DNA of 64,000 nt, from NCBI GenBank assembly GCA_021324435.1, contig JAJPIZ010000032.1:18646-82645 (forward strand). The letters run 5' to 3'. This stretch comes from Anaerolineae bacterium (GTDB lineage Bacteria > Chloroflexota > Anaerolineae > Anaerolineales > Villigracilaceae). Below the pieces are notes generated by a model. The model saw only the letters and a program-made list of their open reading frames with translations, did not search any database and was not told where the DNA came from. The first letter of the stretch is position 1; every line of letters begins with the position of its first letter. A program made the position numbers and the translations under genes. Below, in pieces: positions 38,150 to 45,887 of this stretch.

Positions 38150-40399
38150 TTATTTTTCACTCTCGATGGCGTAAGGCACATCGGTGATGACAATGCCGGT
38201 TTCAAATGGCAGCGCCAATCGCAACAGCACGGCCATTTGGGTACGGGCCAGATTCGACCACCAGCGTGGTTCAATGGATTGTGGCACGACGACTGTGATG
38301 ATTTCGTTTTCCTGTCGAATGCCCATTAGTTTTTGAATATACAAGAGCAAAGGCTCAAGCACCATCTTGTGCGGCGATTCAAGCACTACGAGGCGCACGC
38401 CATCGCCCCATGTGGCCCAGTCACTTTGTAATTTTCTGGTCTCTTCTGCATTCATGGCCACATGCAGAGCGGTCACGTCATCCGATAGTGAATGTGCATA
38501 ACGCAACGCGGTCAGCGTGCCCTGGTTTATTTCACTGATCGGCACCAGGATGCGATGCCGGACGATGCGCGGCGGCAGAAGATAATAATTATCGGGTTTT
38601 GGATTTGACACAATCTTTTGCTCTTTCGGATTCGAGACGGGCGCAATGCGCGCCGTGCTCATGGATTGATTCATAGTGCTGGATATAAACTGAGACATTC
38701 TCACGCTTCCTCCCCCGGCCAAAGCGGCTACCGTTCTCCGGGACATTTGCCCAATCCCGAAGAATTCCATGAAGCCTGTCAACCCGATCATTAATCGGTA
38801 ACGATACTCCTGCATTTTATAAGCCTGCCATTTCACAATGGATGCCATGCCGCCTTCGACGCGTGCTTTCTCATGAACGATGCGACTCACTTGTTTGGCT
38901 CCGCGATATCCAGCCGGGGACAGCAATACTAAATGTGCGGAAAGGAACAGCGTGGTGAAAGTGAGTAGACGCACCCAGCCACCTTCTTCCCACTTCCCGA
39001 CGATCTGACCGACAAACACGACGCCAGCCAACACGGCCGCGAACATTGATGCGGTCGCGCCGATCGTACGCGCCCCGCCTGTGAAGTGTTCCAGCACGTG
39101 CCGCCGCACAGCCAGGCCCATGATCATAATCGGCAGAAAAACTCCAACACCGTAGAATGGAATGGCGACACTGGTGTTGCCGCGAACGAGAAGCATAATG
39201 ACAATCGAGAGGCCAAAGGTGATCGTGACGGATCGTGTAAAAGTACCCCGCACATCTCTCTTGATAATGGCCTCAGGGATTTCACCGATGGCCACGTCGC
39301 GCCATTCAGTGGCTTGCGCGTCCTGAAAGGCAGTCATCGAGGCCGCGGCCAGCATGGCAACGGCCAAAATCTGATAAGCCCAGAATAGAATCTCGCCGCC
39401 GGGGATTTGGGTAAATCCAATGTAAGCAAGGTTTGCAACGAGGGTGCGTCCCAGCGTTCCATCATATGTGTCGAAGTGAATAGCAAAATAAGTCAGGAAA
39501 AATGTAGTAATGCCTCCATAGAACAGGAAGGAGGTTTGCACAAAACGCGCAATACCGGACCTGCCGCTGTAGAAGTCCCACAATTTGTTCAAGCGCGGCA
39601 TGTGTTGCTTGCCCCACTTGACAATGTCAGTGTCCTCTTCGATCATGAATTGCACACCATTTGAGACGGCTTCCAAGCCTGTGAGGGCTACCATGCCTTT
39701 CATGGAGGCTGTCAGCATGTGAAGAATTGCTTGACCAAAGCCCACCGCTTGAGGGGCGGCTTCCAGCGGCACGGGGGGGACGCCTTTCATCTTTGCGATG
39801 ATGAGTCCAATCGCCATTATTATGGTCAGAAGTGCGAAGGTGGCGATCAAAGTGAATACAGTCTTGGCAGACTCTCCTCGACCACGAATTGTGAGATACC
39901 AAGTGACCGCGGCCAGAGCCGCGCCAAGTGCAAAATGCCAAATCCACGGTGCGCCATAGGCGTTCAGAATAGAAAGCAGTTGGTCGCCGCCTGACAAGGC
40001 CGAGACTACAATGGTAAGTACATAGTCTTCAATCAACGTGATTGCCACAATCAGACTCAGGGTGGGCGTCAGGTAGCGCATAGATGCGGTATAAGATCCG
40101 CCGCCTTCGTTGAAAGGGCCCAGCGAATACATGTACAGTCCGCCAAAAACGATATTGGTAAATGCGATCACGCCAGCCGTGATATAGGCGTACTGTTGTA
40201 GACCATAAGGATGCAGAGCACTTAGCATCTCGCCCGCGGCGTAATAATACGAAGTGAAATAATCTACACCGAACAGTGCCAGCGCGGCTAGCAGGGCAAT
40301 TTGCCCCGCGCCGTGTTTGTGAGTATGTTCCTTGTTTTCACGCGGAGCAACTTTATAGGCCAGAAATACAATAATTAACAAGAGAATAATCGAGAACAT
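38150..40399 (-). CDS. KimA-like APC-superfamily K+ transporter
   Basis: A 749-residue protein: about twelve helices in the first 560 residues, with ALFGVDYFTSYYYAAGEM and GPFNEGGGSYTASMRYLTPT as in the KUP/KimA branch of the APC superfamily. A cytoplasmic C-terminal domain with a Usp-like fold follows (RHRILVPISEINQGTLTALRYAHSL). KimA is a high-affinity potassium importer controlled by c-di-AMP. The TrkA-like and KdpDE-like neighbours support a potassium role; transport of amino acids is the alternative. Confidence 0.8.
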   Translation of the reverse strand: MFSIILLLIIVFLAYKVAPRENKEHTHKHGAGQIALLAALALFGVDYFTSYYYAAGEMLSALHPYGLQQYAYITAGVIAFTNIVFGGLYMYSLGPFNEGGGSYTASMRYLTPTLSLIVAITLIEDYVLTIVVSALSGGDQLLSILNAYGAPWIWHFALGAALAAVTWYLTIRGRGESAKTVFTLIATFALLTIIMAIGLIIAKMKGVPPVPLEAAPQAVGFGQAILHMLTASMKGMVALTGLEAVSNGVQFMIEEDTDIVKWGKQHMPRLNKLWDFYSGRSGIARFVQTSFLFYGGITTFFLTYFAIHFDTYDGTLGRTLVANLAYIGFTQIPGGEILFWAYQILAVAMLAAASMTAFQDAQATEWRDVAIGEIPEAIIKRDVRGTFTRSVTITFGLSIVIMLLVRGNTSVAIPFYGVGVFLPIMIMGLAVRRHVLEHFTGGARTIGATASMFAAVLAGVVFVGQIVGKWEEGGWVRLLTFTTLFLSAHLVLLSPAGYRGAKQVSRIVHEKARVEGGMASIVKWQAYKMQEYRYRLMIGLTGFMEFFGIGQMSRRTVAALAGGGSVRMSQFISSTMNQSMSTARIAPVSNPKEQKIVSNPKPDNYYLLPPRIVRHRILVPISEINQGTLTALRYAHSLSDDVTALHVAMNAEETRKLQSDWATWGDGVRLVVLESPHKMVLEPLLLYIQKLMGIRQENEIITVVVPQSIEPRWWSNLARTQMAVLLRLALPFETGIVITDVPYAIESEK

Positions 40400-40429
40400 T
40401 TCTAAATTTCTTTCAACGATTGAGATAAC

Positions 40430-41164
40430 TTAGATCGAAACGGAATGCCAGATCCAAAGCAGGCCGATTTCAGACAACACGGACAAATAGATCAGAGCGC
40501 TGTGCGCCCAATCTTTGGACATGCGCACAATGGAAACTTGAAGCCAGAAGAAGACGACGATAACGACGATCGAAACAAGCCAGAAGATGGCTTCTTTGAT
40601 CTTGGTGAAAGCAGATGATTTCATAGGTGGATGAATTCCTTCCAAAGTCCAGATGGGCGCGTTCAGTTTGGTGAGCAGTTCGTGCAAGGGGACGCGCCGG
40701 AGTCCGACGCGCTGTTCCGCTTGGCAGACCACCACGTCGCCTGAATGTAGGATCGCTTTCACCCTTCGCATCCAGTTACGACCAATTTCGAGACGTGTGT
40801 CCACGGAAAGACGCGGATCGCGAGTGAGCGAGGCAAGAGTCGCCAGCCGCCGGTGCATACTCAGTTCTTCGGTGATGTCTTTGCACAGGCCGAGGAACAA
40901 AACCGCCAGGCCCAAAGGCACAGCCAGTTCCCAAACCTGCCGCGCGATTTCAACTTCATCCACGTCCACATCCCAATTGGGGACAAGCACGATTAATCGT
41001 TTGGCGGAGACCAGTCTGCTATCTTCGACATGGAACAACCCGGCAATTTCTGAAGACTCGACCGGCAAAGAATCATCACGCGTTGCAGGAATGATGCTAT
41101 TGCTTTCGTTGATCACGACCGGCAATTCAGGCGGGGATTTTGGCTTCACCGTGGAATCGGTCAT
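40430..41164 (-). CDS. Usp-like soluble domain with two C-terminal helices
   Basis: A 244-residue protein not recognised by name. The first 170 residues have an alpha/beta pattern (KRLIVLVPNWDVDVDEVEIARQVWELAVPLGLAVLFLGL) reminiscent of universal stress proteins. Two helices end the protein (IFWLVSIVVIVVFFWLQV, SALIYLSVLSEIGLLWIW). It lies 30 bases upstream of the KimA-like gene in the same direction. The histidine kinase of this locus lacks the Usp domain of KdpD, so this protein could provide that function separately; that is inference. Confidence 0.65.
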   Translation of the reverse strand: MTDSTVKPKSPPELPVVINESNSIIPATRDDSLPVESSEIAGLFHVEDSRLVSAKRLIVLVPNWDVDVDEVEIARQVWELAVPLGLAVLFLGLCKDITEELSMHRRLATLASLTRDPRLSVDTRLEIGRNWMRRVKAILHSGDVVVCQAEQRVGLRRVPLHELLTKLNAPIWTLEGIHPPMKSSAFTKIKEAIFWLVSIVVIVVFFWLQVSIVRMSKDWAHSALIYLSVLSEIGLLWIWHSVSI

Positions 41165-41250
41165 CTCTTGTCACTTTTCTCAAAGCCATCATATCCAACC
41201 GCAATAAAACCCTGACAAAAAATTTGACCAGTGTCGTTAAGAACAAATAA

Positions 41251-41277
41251 AAAAACGTCCTGACGAGGGACGTTTTT
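41251..41277. terminator. Terminator after the KdpDE-like operon
   Basis: AACGTCC-tgacga-GGGACGT with A/T runs on both sides lies between the kdpE-like stop and the Usp-like gene. It would end minus-strand transcripts from the two-component pair after the family A repeat. Confidence 0.7.
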
Positions 41278-41312
41278 ATGACAAAGTTCATGCAATGGTT
41301 AGACTATAGTCA

Positions 41313-41410
41313 TGTCATTCTGAGCCGCGTCTCGCGCTGAGCGGAGGGCGAAGGCTGAAGTCGAAGCCCCTTCGACTACGTGGCGCGGGACGCCACTCCG
41401 CTCAGGGCGA
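41313..41410. repeat. Family A compound palindrome
   Basis: GTCATTCTGAGCC...GCTGAGCGGAGG and CCACTCCGCTCAGGGCGATGG are inverted ends, with an inner GAAGTCGAAGCCCCTTCGACTAC hairpin. It abuts the stop codon of the kdpE-like gene. Confidence 0.8.
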
Positions 41411-41414
41411 TGGT

Positions 41415-42119
41415 TTACTCCGCATCTTCATCTGCGATGAAGCGATAGCCGATGCCGGGTTCCGTCAAAATATATTGCGGTCGGTCGGGATCGGCTTCCA
41501 GTTTTTTGCGTAACTGCCGCATGTAGACGCGCAGATATTCAGTGTGATCAGCGTCGGCGGGATCCCAGACGTGAGTCAGAATACTTTTGTGAGTCAGCAC
41601 GCGTCCGCGGTTGGCGGCGAGGTAGGCGAGCAGTTTGAATTCGGTCGCAGTGAGTTTGACGTCTTCGCCGCCGCGGGTCACGTGATGCCAGGCGAGGTCA
41701 ATGGTCAAAGGTCCAGCCTTGACGAGGCTGGTTTGCGCACCCCGCGTTCGGGTCGAGTGACGAAGCGCCACGCGCACGCGCGCCAATAATTCTTCGATGC
41801 CAAATGGCTTGGTCAGGTAATCATCCGCGCCTTTGTCCAACGCCGCGACCTTGTCGCGCTCGGTGTCGCGCACCGAAAGCACGATGATGGGAGTCTGAGT
41901 CCATTCGCGCAAGCGCGCGCAGACTTCAATGCCGTCCATGTCGGGCAAGCCCAAATCGAGAATGATGATGTCGGGCGGGTCCGCCGCGGCCAGCGTGAGT
42001 CCTTCCTCGCCGCGATTCGCAACGGTGACTTCAAATCCTTTTTCAGAAAGGATGGTGCGCAGAGCGCGCAGGATTTGCGGTTCATCATCAATCACGAGAA
42101 TGTGCGGCTGGTTGGTCAT
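41415..42119 (-). CDS. kdpE: OmpR-family response regulator, KdpE-like
   Basis: A 234-residue regulator: receiver with VIDDEP, IIILDLGLPDMDG and LTKPFG, then a winged helix (LTATEFKLLAYLAANRGRVLTH...YLRVYMRQLRKKLEADPDRPQYILTEPGIGYRF), the KdpE form of the OmpR tail. It overlaps the kinase gene by 4 bases (ATGA), so translation is coupled. No kdpFABC is in the window; the KimA-like and TrkA-like genes are the likely targets. Confidence 0.9.
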   Translation of the reverse strand: MTNQPHILVIDDEPQILRALRTILSEKGFEVTVANRGEEGLTLAAADPPDIIILDLGLPDMDGIEVCARLREWTQTPIIVLSVRDTERDKVAALDKGADDYLTKPFGIEELLARVRVALRHSTRTRGAQTSLVKAGPLTIDLAWHHVTRGGEDVKLTATEFKLLAYLAANRGRVLTHKSILTHVWDPADADHTEYLRVYMRQLRKKLEADPDRPQYILTEPGIGYRFIADEDAE

Positions 42120-43582
42120 GTGGTTTCCGGGTCAACAGGCAATTGGGGCGGGGGCGCGCCATCCCATTTGCGCGGCAGAGTGAAGTTGAAGGCGAAACCA
42201 TCGGGCAAATTCTCGGCCCAGATTTCTCCGCCGTGCACCTGAATGATTCCTTTGCAAATGGATAACCCCAAACCGGTTCCGGTCACGCGGTCTGCGGCGG
42301 TGACGCGATAAAACTTGTCGAAGATTTTTTCGATGTGTTCGGGCGGGACCTGCGGGCCTTGATTGCTGACTTTGACGAGAACCGCTTCTTCATCCCGGAC
42401 CCGAACGCTGATTCTGATCAATGAGCCAAGCGGCGCGTACTTGACGCTGTTGCTGATTAAGTTGGTGAAGACCTGTTCCATCTGAACGTAATCTACCGGA
42501 AGGAGTGGCAAATCATCCGGCACATCCGTTTCCACGCGGTGTTGTTCGGTGAGATGTTGCATGCGCGCCAGCACGCCGTCAATGATCTCGGCCAGCAGAT
42601 TCCACTGACGTTGCGGCTTGAGCGCGCCGGCTTCGATGCGCGACATGTCGAGCAGGTTTCCGACCAAAATGTTCAAGCGGTCGGTCTCGTCATCCACCGC
42701 GGCCAGCAAGTCGGCGCGGGCGGAGGATTCCCAATTCACTTCGCCGCTTCGCAGGCTGGAGATCGAGGCTTTGATGGTCGCCAACGGCGTCCGCAATTCA
42801 TGCGAGACCGATGAAAGAATGGCAGATTTGAGTTGATCGCTGTCTTCCAAAAGTTTGGCGCGGCTTTCCACTTGAGCCAGTTGGGCGCGTTCCAAAGCCA
42901 GCGCTCCCTGGCTCGCAAAGGTTTGCAATAATCGTTTCTCTGCCGGAGAAACCGAATGATGGATACGCCAGATGCGAATCTCGCCCAGTTGGCCGCGCGC
43001 CGATAGAAGTGGAATCACGAGTTCGGGCTTTTGCTCCGATGGAGATATATTGATGGGCAGATTCACTTGTATCGGAGGCTTTGCGCGAATCTCAATTTCA
43101 ATGTGTTCGGCTTGCGACACCACTTGAATTTGTTCGGCAATCGTGCATGCAATCGCTTCATCATCTTGCAATCCAGCCAGGGCTGTGCTCAACTCGTAGA
43201 GTTGAGTCGCTTCGCGTTCGCGGGCGGTCGCCGCGGCCAGACCGGCCTGCGCGCGTCCGACCAGTTGGCTGATGACTACGGCTACAAACAAAAAAACCAA
43301 CAACACAAATACATCACTGGTGTGACGGACTTGAAAGGTGTAGTAAGGCTGAATGAAAAAATAATTGAAGGACAGAAATGCGCCCACCGCGCTGAGGATG
43401 CCTGGTCCCAGTCCCCACAAAGCGGTCGTCAGGCCGACGGGCAATAAGTAAAGAAGCGCGACCAAAGGCGTGTTCAACGCTCCGCGTAGAACGAAGAACA
43501 GGAACGCGGTGGTCGCCGCGATCAGACTGATCGCTAAAAAGTATTTCAGAATAAAAGCGAAAGAAGAGCGCATCCGAATCAT
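42116..43582 (-). CDS. KdpD-like sensor histidine kinase lacking the N-terminal KdpD/Usp domains
   Basis: A 488-residue kinase from ATG 43582 (GAGG upstream). It starts directly with four DUF4118 helices, including PGILSAVGAFLSFNYFFIQP, followed by a GAF-like region, a HisKA box (ILSSVSHELRTPLATIKASISSL) and HATPase (VFTNLISNSVKYAP, GTGLGLSICKGIIQVHGG). Full KdpD carries some 400 more N-terminal residues with the KdpD ATP-binding and Usp domains. Their absence means sensing must be through the membrane part or through partners. Confidence 0.9.
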   Translation of the reverse strand: MIRMRSSFAFILKYFLAISLIAATTAFLFFVLRGALNTPLVALLYLLPVGLTTALWGLGPGILSAVGAFLSFNYFFIQPYYTFQVRHTSDVFVLLVFLFVAVVISQLVGRAQAGLAAATAREREATQLYELSTALAGLQDDEAIACTIAEQIQVVSQAEHIEIEIRAKPPIQVNLPINISPSEQKPELVIPLLSARGQLGEIRIWRIHHSVSPAEKRLLQTFASQGALALERAQLAQVESRAKLLEDSDQLKSAILSSVSHELRTPLATIKASISSLRSGEVNWESSARADLLAAVDDETDRLNILVGNLLDMSRIEAGALKPQRQWNLLAEIIDGVLARMQHLTEQHRVETDVPDDLPLLPVDYVQMEQVFTNLISNSVKYAPLGSLIRISVRVRDEEAVLVKVSNQGPQVPPEHIEKIFDKFYRVTAADRVTGTGLGLSICKGIIQVHGGEIWAENLPDGFAFNFTLPRKWDGAPPPQLPVDPETT

Positions 43583-43610
43583 TATAATCCTCGATGCGTT
43601 CTTGAAATAC

Positions 43611-43641
43611 AAAAAGGCGGACGTTCACCGTCCGCCTTTTT
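43611..43641 (-). terminator. Terminator of the DUF2892-like gene
   Basis: AAAAAGGCGGACG-ttcac-CGTCCGCCTTTTT is a near-perfect hairpin with a T-run on the minus strand. It lies 14 bases past the stop of 43655..43882. Confidence 0.88.
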
Positions 43642-43654
43642 GATGAAGAGGCGT

Positions 43655-43882
43655 TTACTTTCCCGCGCGGATTTTCGCGCCGCTCAGCGGGTTGCCAAAC
43701 AGCGGAGCAAACACGCAGAAGTCAAACAGCCCGGCCACAAGCGGCACGGCGCCGACAACCATGACGATGATGCCGGTCGTGCCGCTGAGGCCCAGCCAGC
43801 CCCATAAAATTAACGCGATGCCGGCCACGATACGAGTCAGGCGGCCAGTGGTGGAAGCCATGAAAGAAACAAACGGGTTCAT
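43655..43882 (-). CDS. DUF2892/YgaP-like two-helix membrane protein
   Basis: A 75-residue protein from ATG 43882 (AAGGAG seven bases upstream) with two helices and the pattern GRLTRIVAGIALILWGWLG...GAVPLVAGLFDFCVFAPLFGNPLSG, typical of DUF2892, where it often accompanies rhodanese domains. The 24 extra residues in the ORF track have no ribosome site. It is followed by its own terminator. Confidence 0.85.
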   Translation of the reverse strand: MNPFVSFMASTTGRLTRIVAGIALILWGWLGLSGTTGIIVMVVGAVPLVAGLFDFCVFAPLFGNPLSGAKIRAGK

Positions 43883-43958
43883 TTTTATCTCCTTTTCTTC
43901 TGATCTTGTCCCCATTCTAGGAGATGCGAAAGATTTTGTCGGTGACAAAGTCACACTT

Positions 43959-44016
43959 TAGATGTCATTGCGAGGAGGGCGCCGCGAAGCGTACCTGACG
44001 TGGCAATCTCCTCATC
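43959..44016. repeat. Family A-prime repeat (GTCATTGCGAG type)
   Basis: TGTCATTGCGAGGAGGGCGCCGCGAAG...GTGGCAATCTCCTC is the GCAATCTC variant also present at 60233-60327. It lies just past the Crp/Fnr gene. Confidence 0.65.
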
Positions 44017-44018
44017 TC

Positions 44019-44684
44019 TCAGAGAGTTTCCAGTCCTTCGACATCCAGCACTTCGACTTCGCCGCGACCCACGCGGATCAGCCCGCGCTCGGCAAAATCT
44101 TCCAGCAGACGGCTGATGACCTCGCGCGAACTGCCCAACTCCGCGGCGATCTCCTGATGTGTGATCCGCATCGGGTTCCGGACCCGGCAACGGGTCAACA
44201 GCAAAGAAGCGACGCGGCGATCCATGCGTTGGAAGGCCACTTCATCCACGATCTCCATGACCGCGGACAGCCTTTGTGAGAGCAAATCGAAGACGAACTC
44301 ACGCCACAAGTCGTAGCGCCGCACCCAATCGCGGAATGTGGCGGATGGGATCATCACGGCTTCCGCGTCCTGTTCCACGGTCGCGATGGCGGGGAAGGTC
44401 TGCTGGCTGAGGATCGCGTTCGCGGTCAGAATGCAGGATTGGCCGAGGCCGAAACGATACAGCGTGATCTCGCGTCCCGTTTCGCCAATTTTATAGACGC
44501 GCACCACGCCGGAGATGAGCAAAGCAATTGCATCCACGCGGTCGCCTTCGATAAAGACATCGCGCCCGGCGGGAATTTTGGCGAAGAAAGCCTCCTGCTG
44601 GAATTCGCGCACGAGGCTGGCGTCCGCGCGTTGCAAGATGGGGAGAACGCGGGAAAGTTGTTTAAATTGTTCCGGCTCGAGCAT
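44019..44684 (-). CDS. Crp/Fnr-family transcription regulator
   Basis: A 221-residue protein from ATG 44684: an N-terminal cyclic-nucleotide-like barrel (IPAGRDVFIEGDRVDAIALLISGVVRVYK) and a C-terminal Crp helix-turn-helix (ITHQEIAAELGSSREVISRLLEDFAERGLI). It has no N-terminal cysteine cluster, so it is not an oxygen-sensing FNR. The barrel lacks the clear cAMP-binding signature. The ORF track's 40 extra residues overlap the next gene and are unlikely. Confidence 0.9.
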   Translation of the reverse strand: MLEPEQFKQLSRVLPILQRADASLVREFQQEAFFAKIPAGRDVFIEGDRVDAIALLISGVVRVYKIGETGREITLYRFGLGQSCILTANAILSQQTFPAIATVEQDAEAVMIPSATFRDWVRRYDLWREFVFDLLSQRLSAVMEIVDEVAFQRMDRRVASLLLTRCRVRNPMRITHQEIAAELGSSREVISRLLEDFAERGLIRVGRGEVEVLDVEGLETL

Positions 44685-44691
44685 AATCTTA

Positions 44692-44991
44692 TTAGTGGAC
44701 GAAGAACTGAACGAAGACGGCAAAAACGGGAGCGAGAAATCCAATGACGGCGCCAAACAAACCCGCGAGCACGCCGAACAGACTGAGGCAGGTTGGCAGG
44801 ACAACCGTGATGATGAGAAAGATCATGACATACTTTTTCCATTGCGTGACGGTTTGCTGAGTCTCCTGCTCGCGCCAGAGTTCCTCGGGCACTTGCACGA
44901 CCGTGGAGCAATACTGACATTTCATCGTGCGGCCCGCGCCGGAATACTCGATGGCCGCGCCGCAGTTGGGACAATTAAAAGTTTGAGTCAT
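44692..44991 (-). CDS. Zinc-ribbon membrane protein
   Basis: A 99-residue protein from ATG 44991 with an N-terminal zinc ribbon (FNCPNCGAAIEYSGAGRTMKCQYCSTVV) followed by two hydrophobic segments. It overlaps the end of the methyltransferase gene by 17 bases and precedes the Crp/Fnr gene by 7 bases, so the three are probably co-transcribed. The function is unknown. Confidence 0.78.
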   Translation of the reverse strand: MTQTFNCPNCGAAIEYSGAGRTMKCQYCSTVVQVPEELWREQETQQTVTQWKKYVMIFLIITVVLPTCLSLFGVLAGLFGAVIGFLAPVFAVFVQFFVH

Positions 44992-45724
44992 TGGTTTTCT
45001 CCACGACCCAGAAATGCGATAAACCAAAAATTTTCAAAGGCGTCTTCTCCAAAAACTGCAAAATGCCGCGCAAGAGTTTTCCGAACGCGCCGAAGCGGGC
45101 AATCAAGTTGTCGTACGCGCCGAAGATGACCGCGCGCTCGATGAATTTAACAGGCAGGTCATTGAATAGTTTCTGCAAGTCGCGGCTGGAATAAACGCGC
45201 ACATGCGGGGCGAGTTTGTCGCGCCAGACGCGCGGCAGATAATTCACGAAAGGTTTGTTGCCGAAATAATATTTGCCTTTCCAGTAAATGCCGTGCGTCT
45301 CAAATGGATAGCCGCGATTCGGGCAGAAGATTACTACGCGACCGCTGGGACGGAGCACGCGAATCATTTCGCAGATCGCGGCGCGGTCGTCCTGGACGTG
45401 TTCGATCACCTCGTGGCTGAGAATCAGGTCGAGGGTCCCCGAAGGAAGCGGAAGGTATTCGCCCGCGGCATTCATAATACGCGGGGAATTCTGCGCAGCC
45501 TCGGCGGCGCGGTCGAAGTCGAATTCCAATCCGAACACTTTTCCACCGAACGGCGCGAGATGCTCCACGTACATGCCCACGCCGCATCCATTTTCCAGAA
45601 TCCTGCCTTTGATGCGTTCTCCCGCGGCACGGACGATCATATCGAGCCGGCGCTGTTGTCCGTCACGCCAGACGTAGGATGGTTCACCGCGCAGTGCGGC
45701 TTTCTTGAGGTCCCGGTCTGTCAT
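44975..45724 (-). CDS. Class I SAM-dependent methyltransferase
   Basis: About 249 residues (from ATG 45724; ATG 45745 is possible, and neither has a strong ribosome site). The SAM motif is ILENGCGVGMYVEHLAPFGG, with GLEFDFDRAAEA and the post-motifs LPLPSGTLDLILSHEVIEHVQD and LRPSGRVVIFCPN. The sequence resembles UbiE/Methyltransf_11 enzymes in polysaccharide loci. The 80 upstream residues in the ORF track overlap the nusA promoter and leader and are not real. Confidence 0.85.
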   Translation of the reverse strand: MTDRDLKKAALRGEPSYVWRDGQQRRLDMIVRAAGERIKGRILENGCGVGMYVEHLAPFGGKVFGLEFDFDRAAEAAQNSPRIMNAAGEYLPLPSGTLDLILSHEVIEHVQDDRAAICEMIRVLRPSGRVVIFCPNRGYPFETHGIYWKGKYYFGNKPFVNYLPRVWRDKLAPHVRVYSSRDLQKLFNDLPVKFIERAVIFGAYDNLIARFGAFGKLLRGILQFLEKTPLKIFGLSHFWVVEKTNDSNF

Positions 45725-45739
45725 GGCGGCAATTATATC

Positions 45740-45768
45740 TTGCATCTTTTTTGCGCCTATGCTAAAAT
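45740..45768 (+). promoter_or_regulatory. Sigma-70-type promoter for the nusA operon
   Basis: TTGCAT and TAAAAT are separated by exactly 17 bases, about 120 bases upstream of the nusA start, and point into the operon. Confidence 0.6.
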
Positions 45769-45806
45769 GGCGGGCGTACGGGAACTCAATATCGAAAGCA
45801 ACGAGA

Positions 45807-45827
45807 AGTGGGTGACCCCCACTTTTC
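45807..45827 (+). promoter_or_regulatory. Leader hairpin before nusA
   Basis: AGTGGG-tgacc-CCCACT followed by TTTTC lies in the transcribed leader. It looks like a weak attenuator, and it could serve NusA-dependent autoregulation, as hairpins before rimP-nusA operons do. That role is inferred from position. Confidence 0.4.
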
Positions 45828-45887
45828 TGCTTGTATACTGCCAATTGCGCAGCACTTATGTAGAGACTTAACGGAGCAAGAAAAAGT

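Noticed and set aside
41313-41410. Family A element as a simple terminator of the KdpDE-like operon
   Set aside because: It lacks a T-run after the stem and matches dispersed copies; the hairpin at 41251-41277 is the better terminator.
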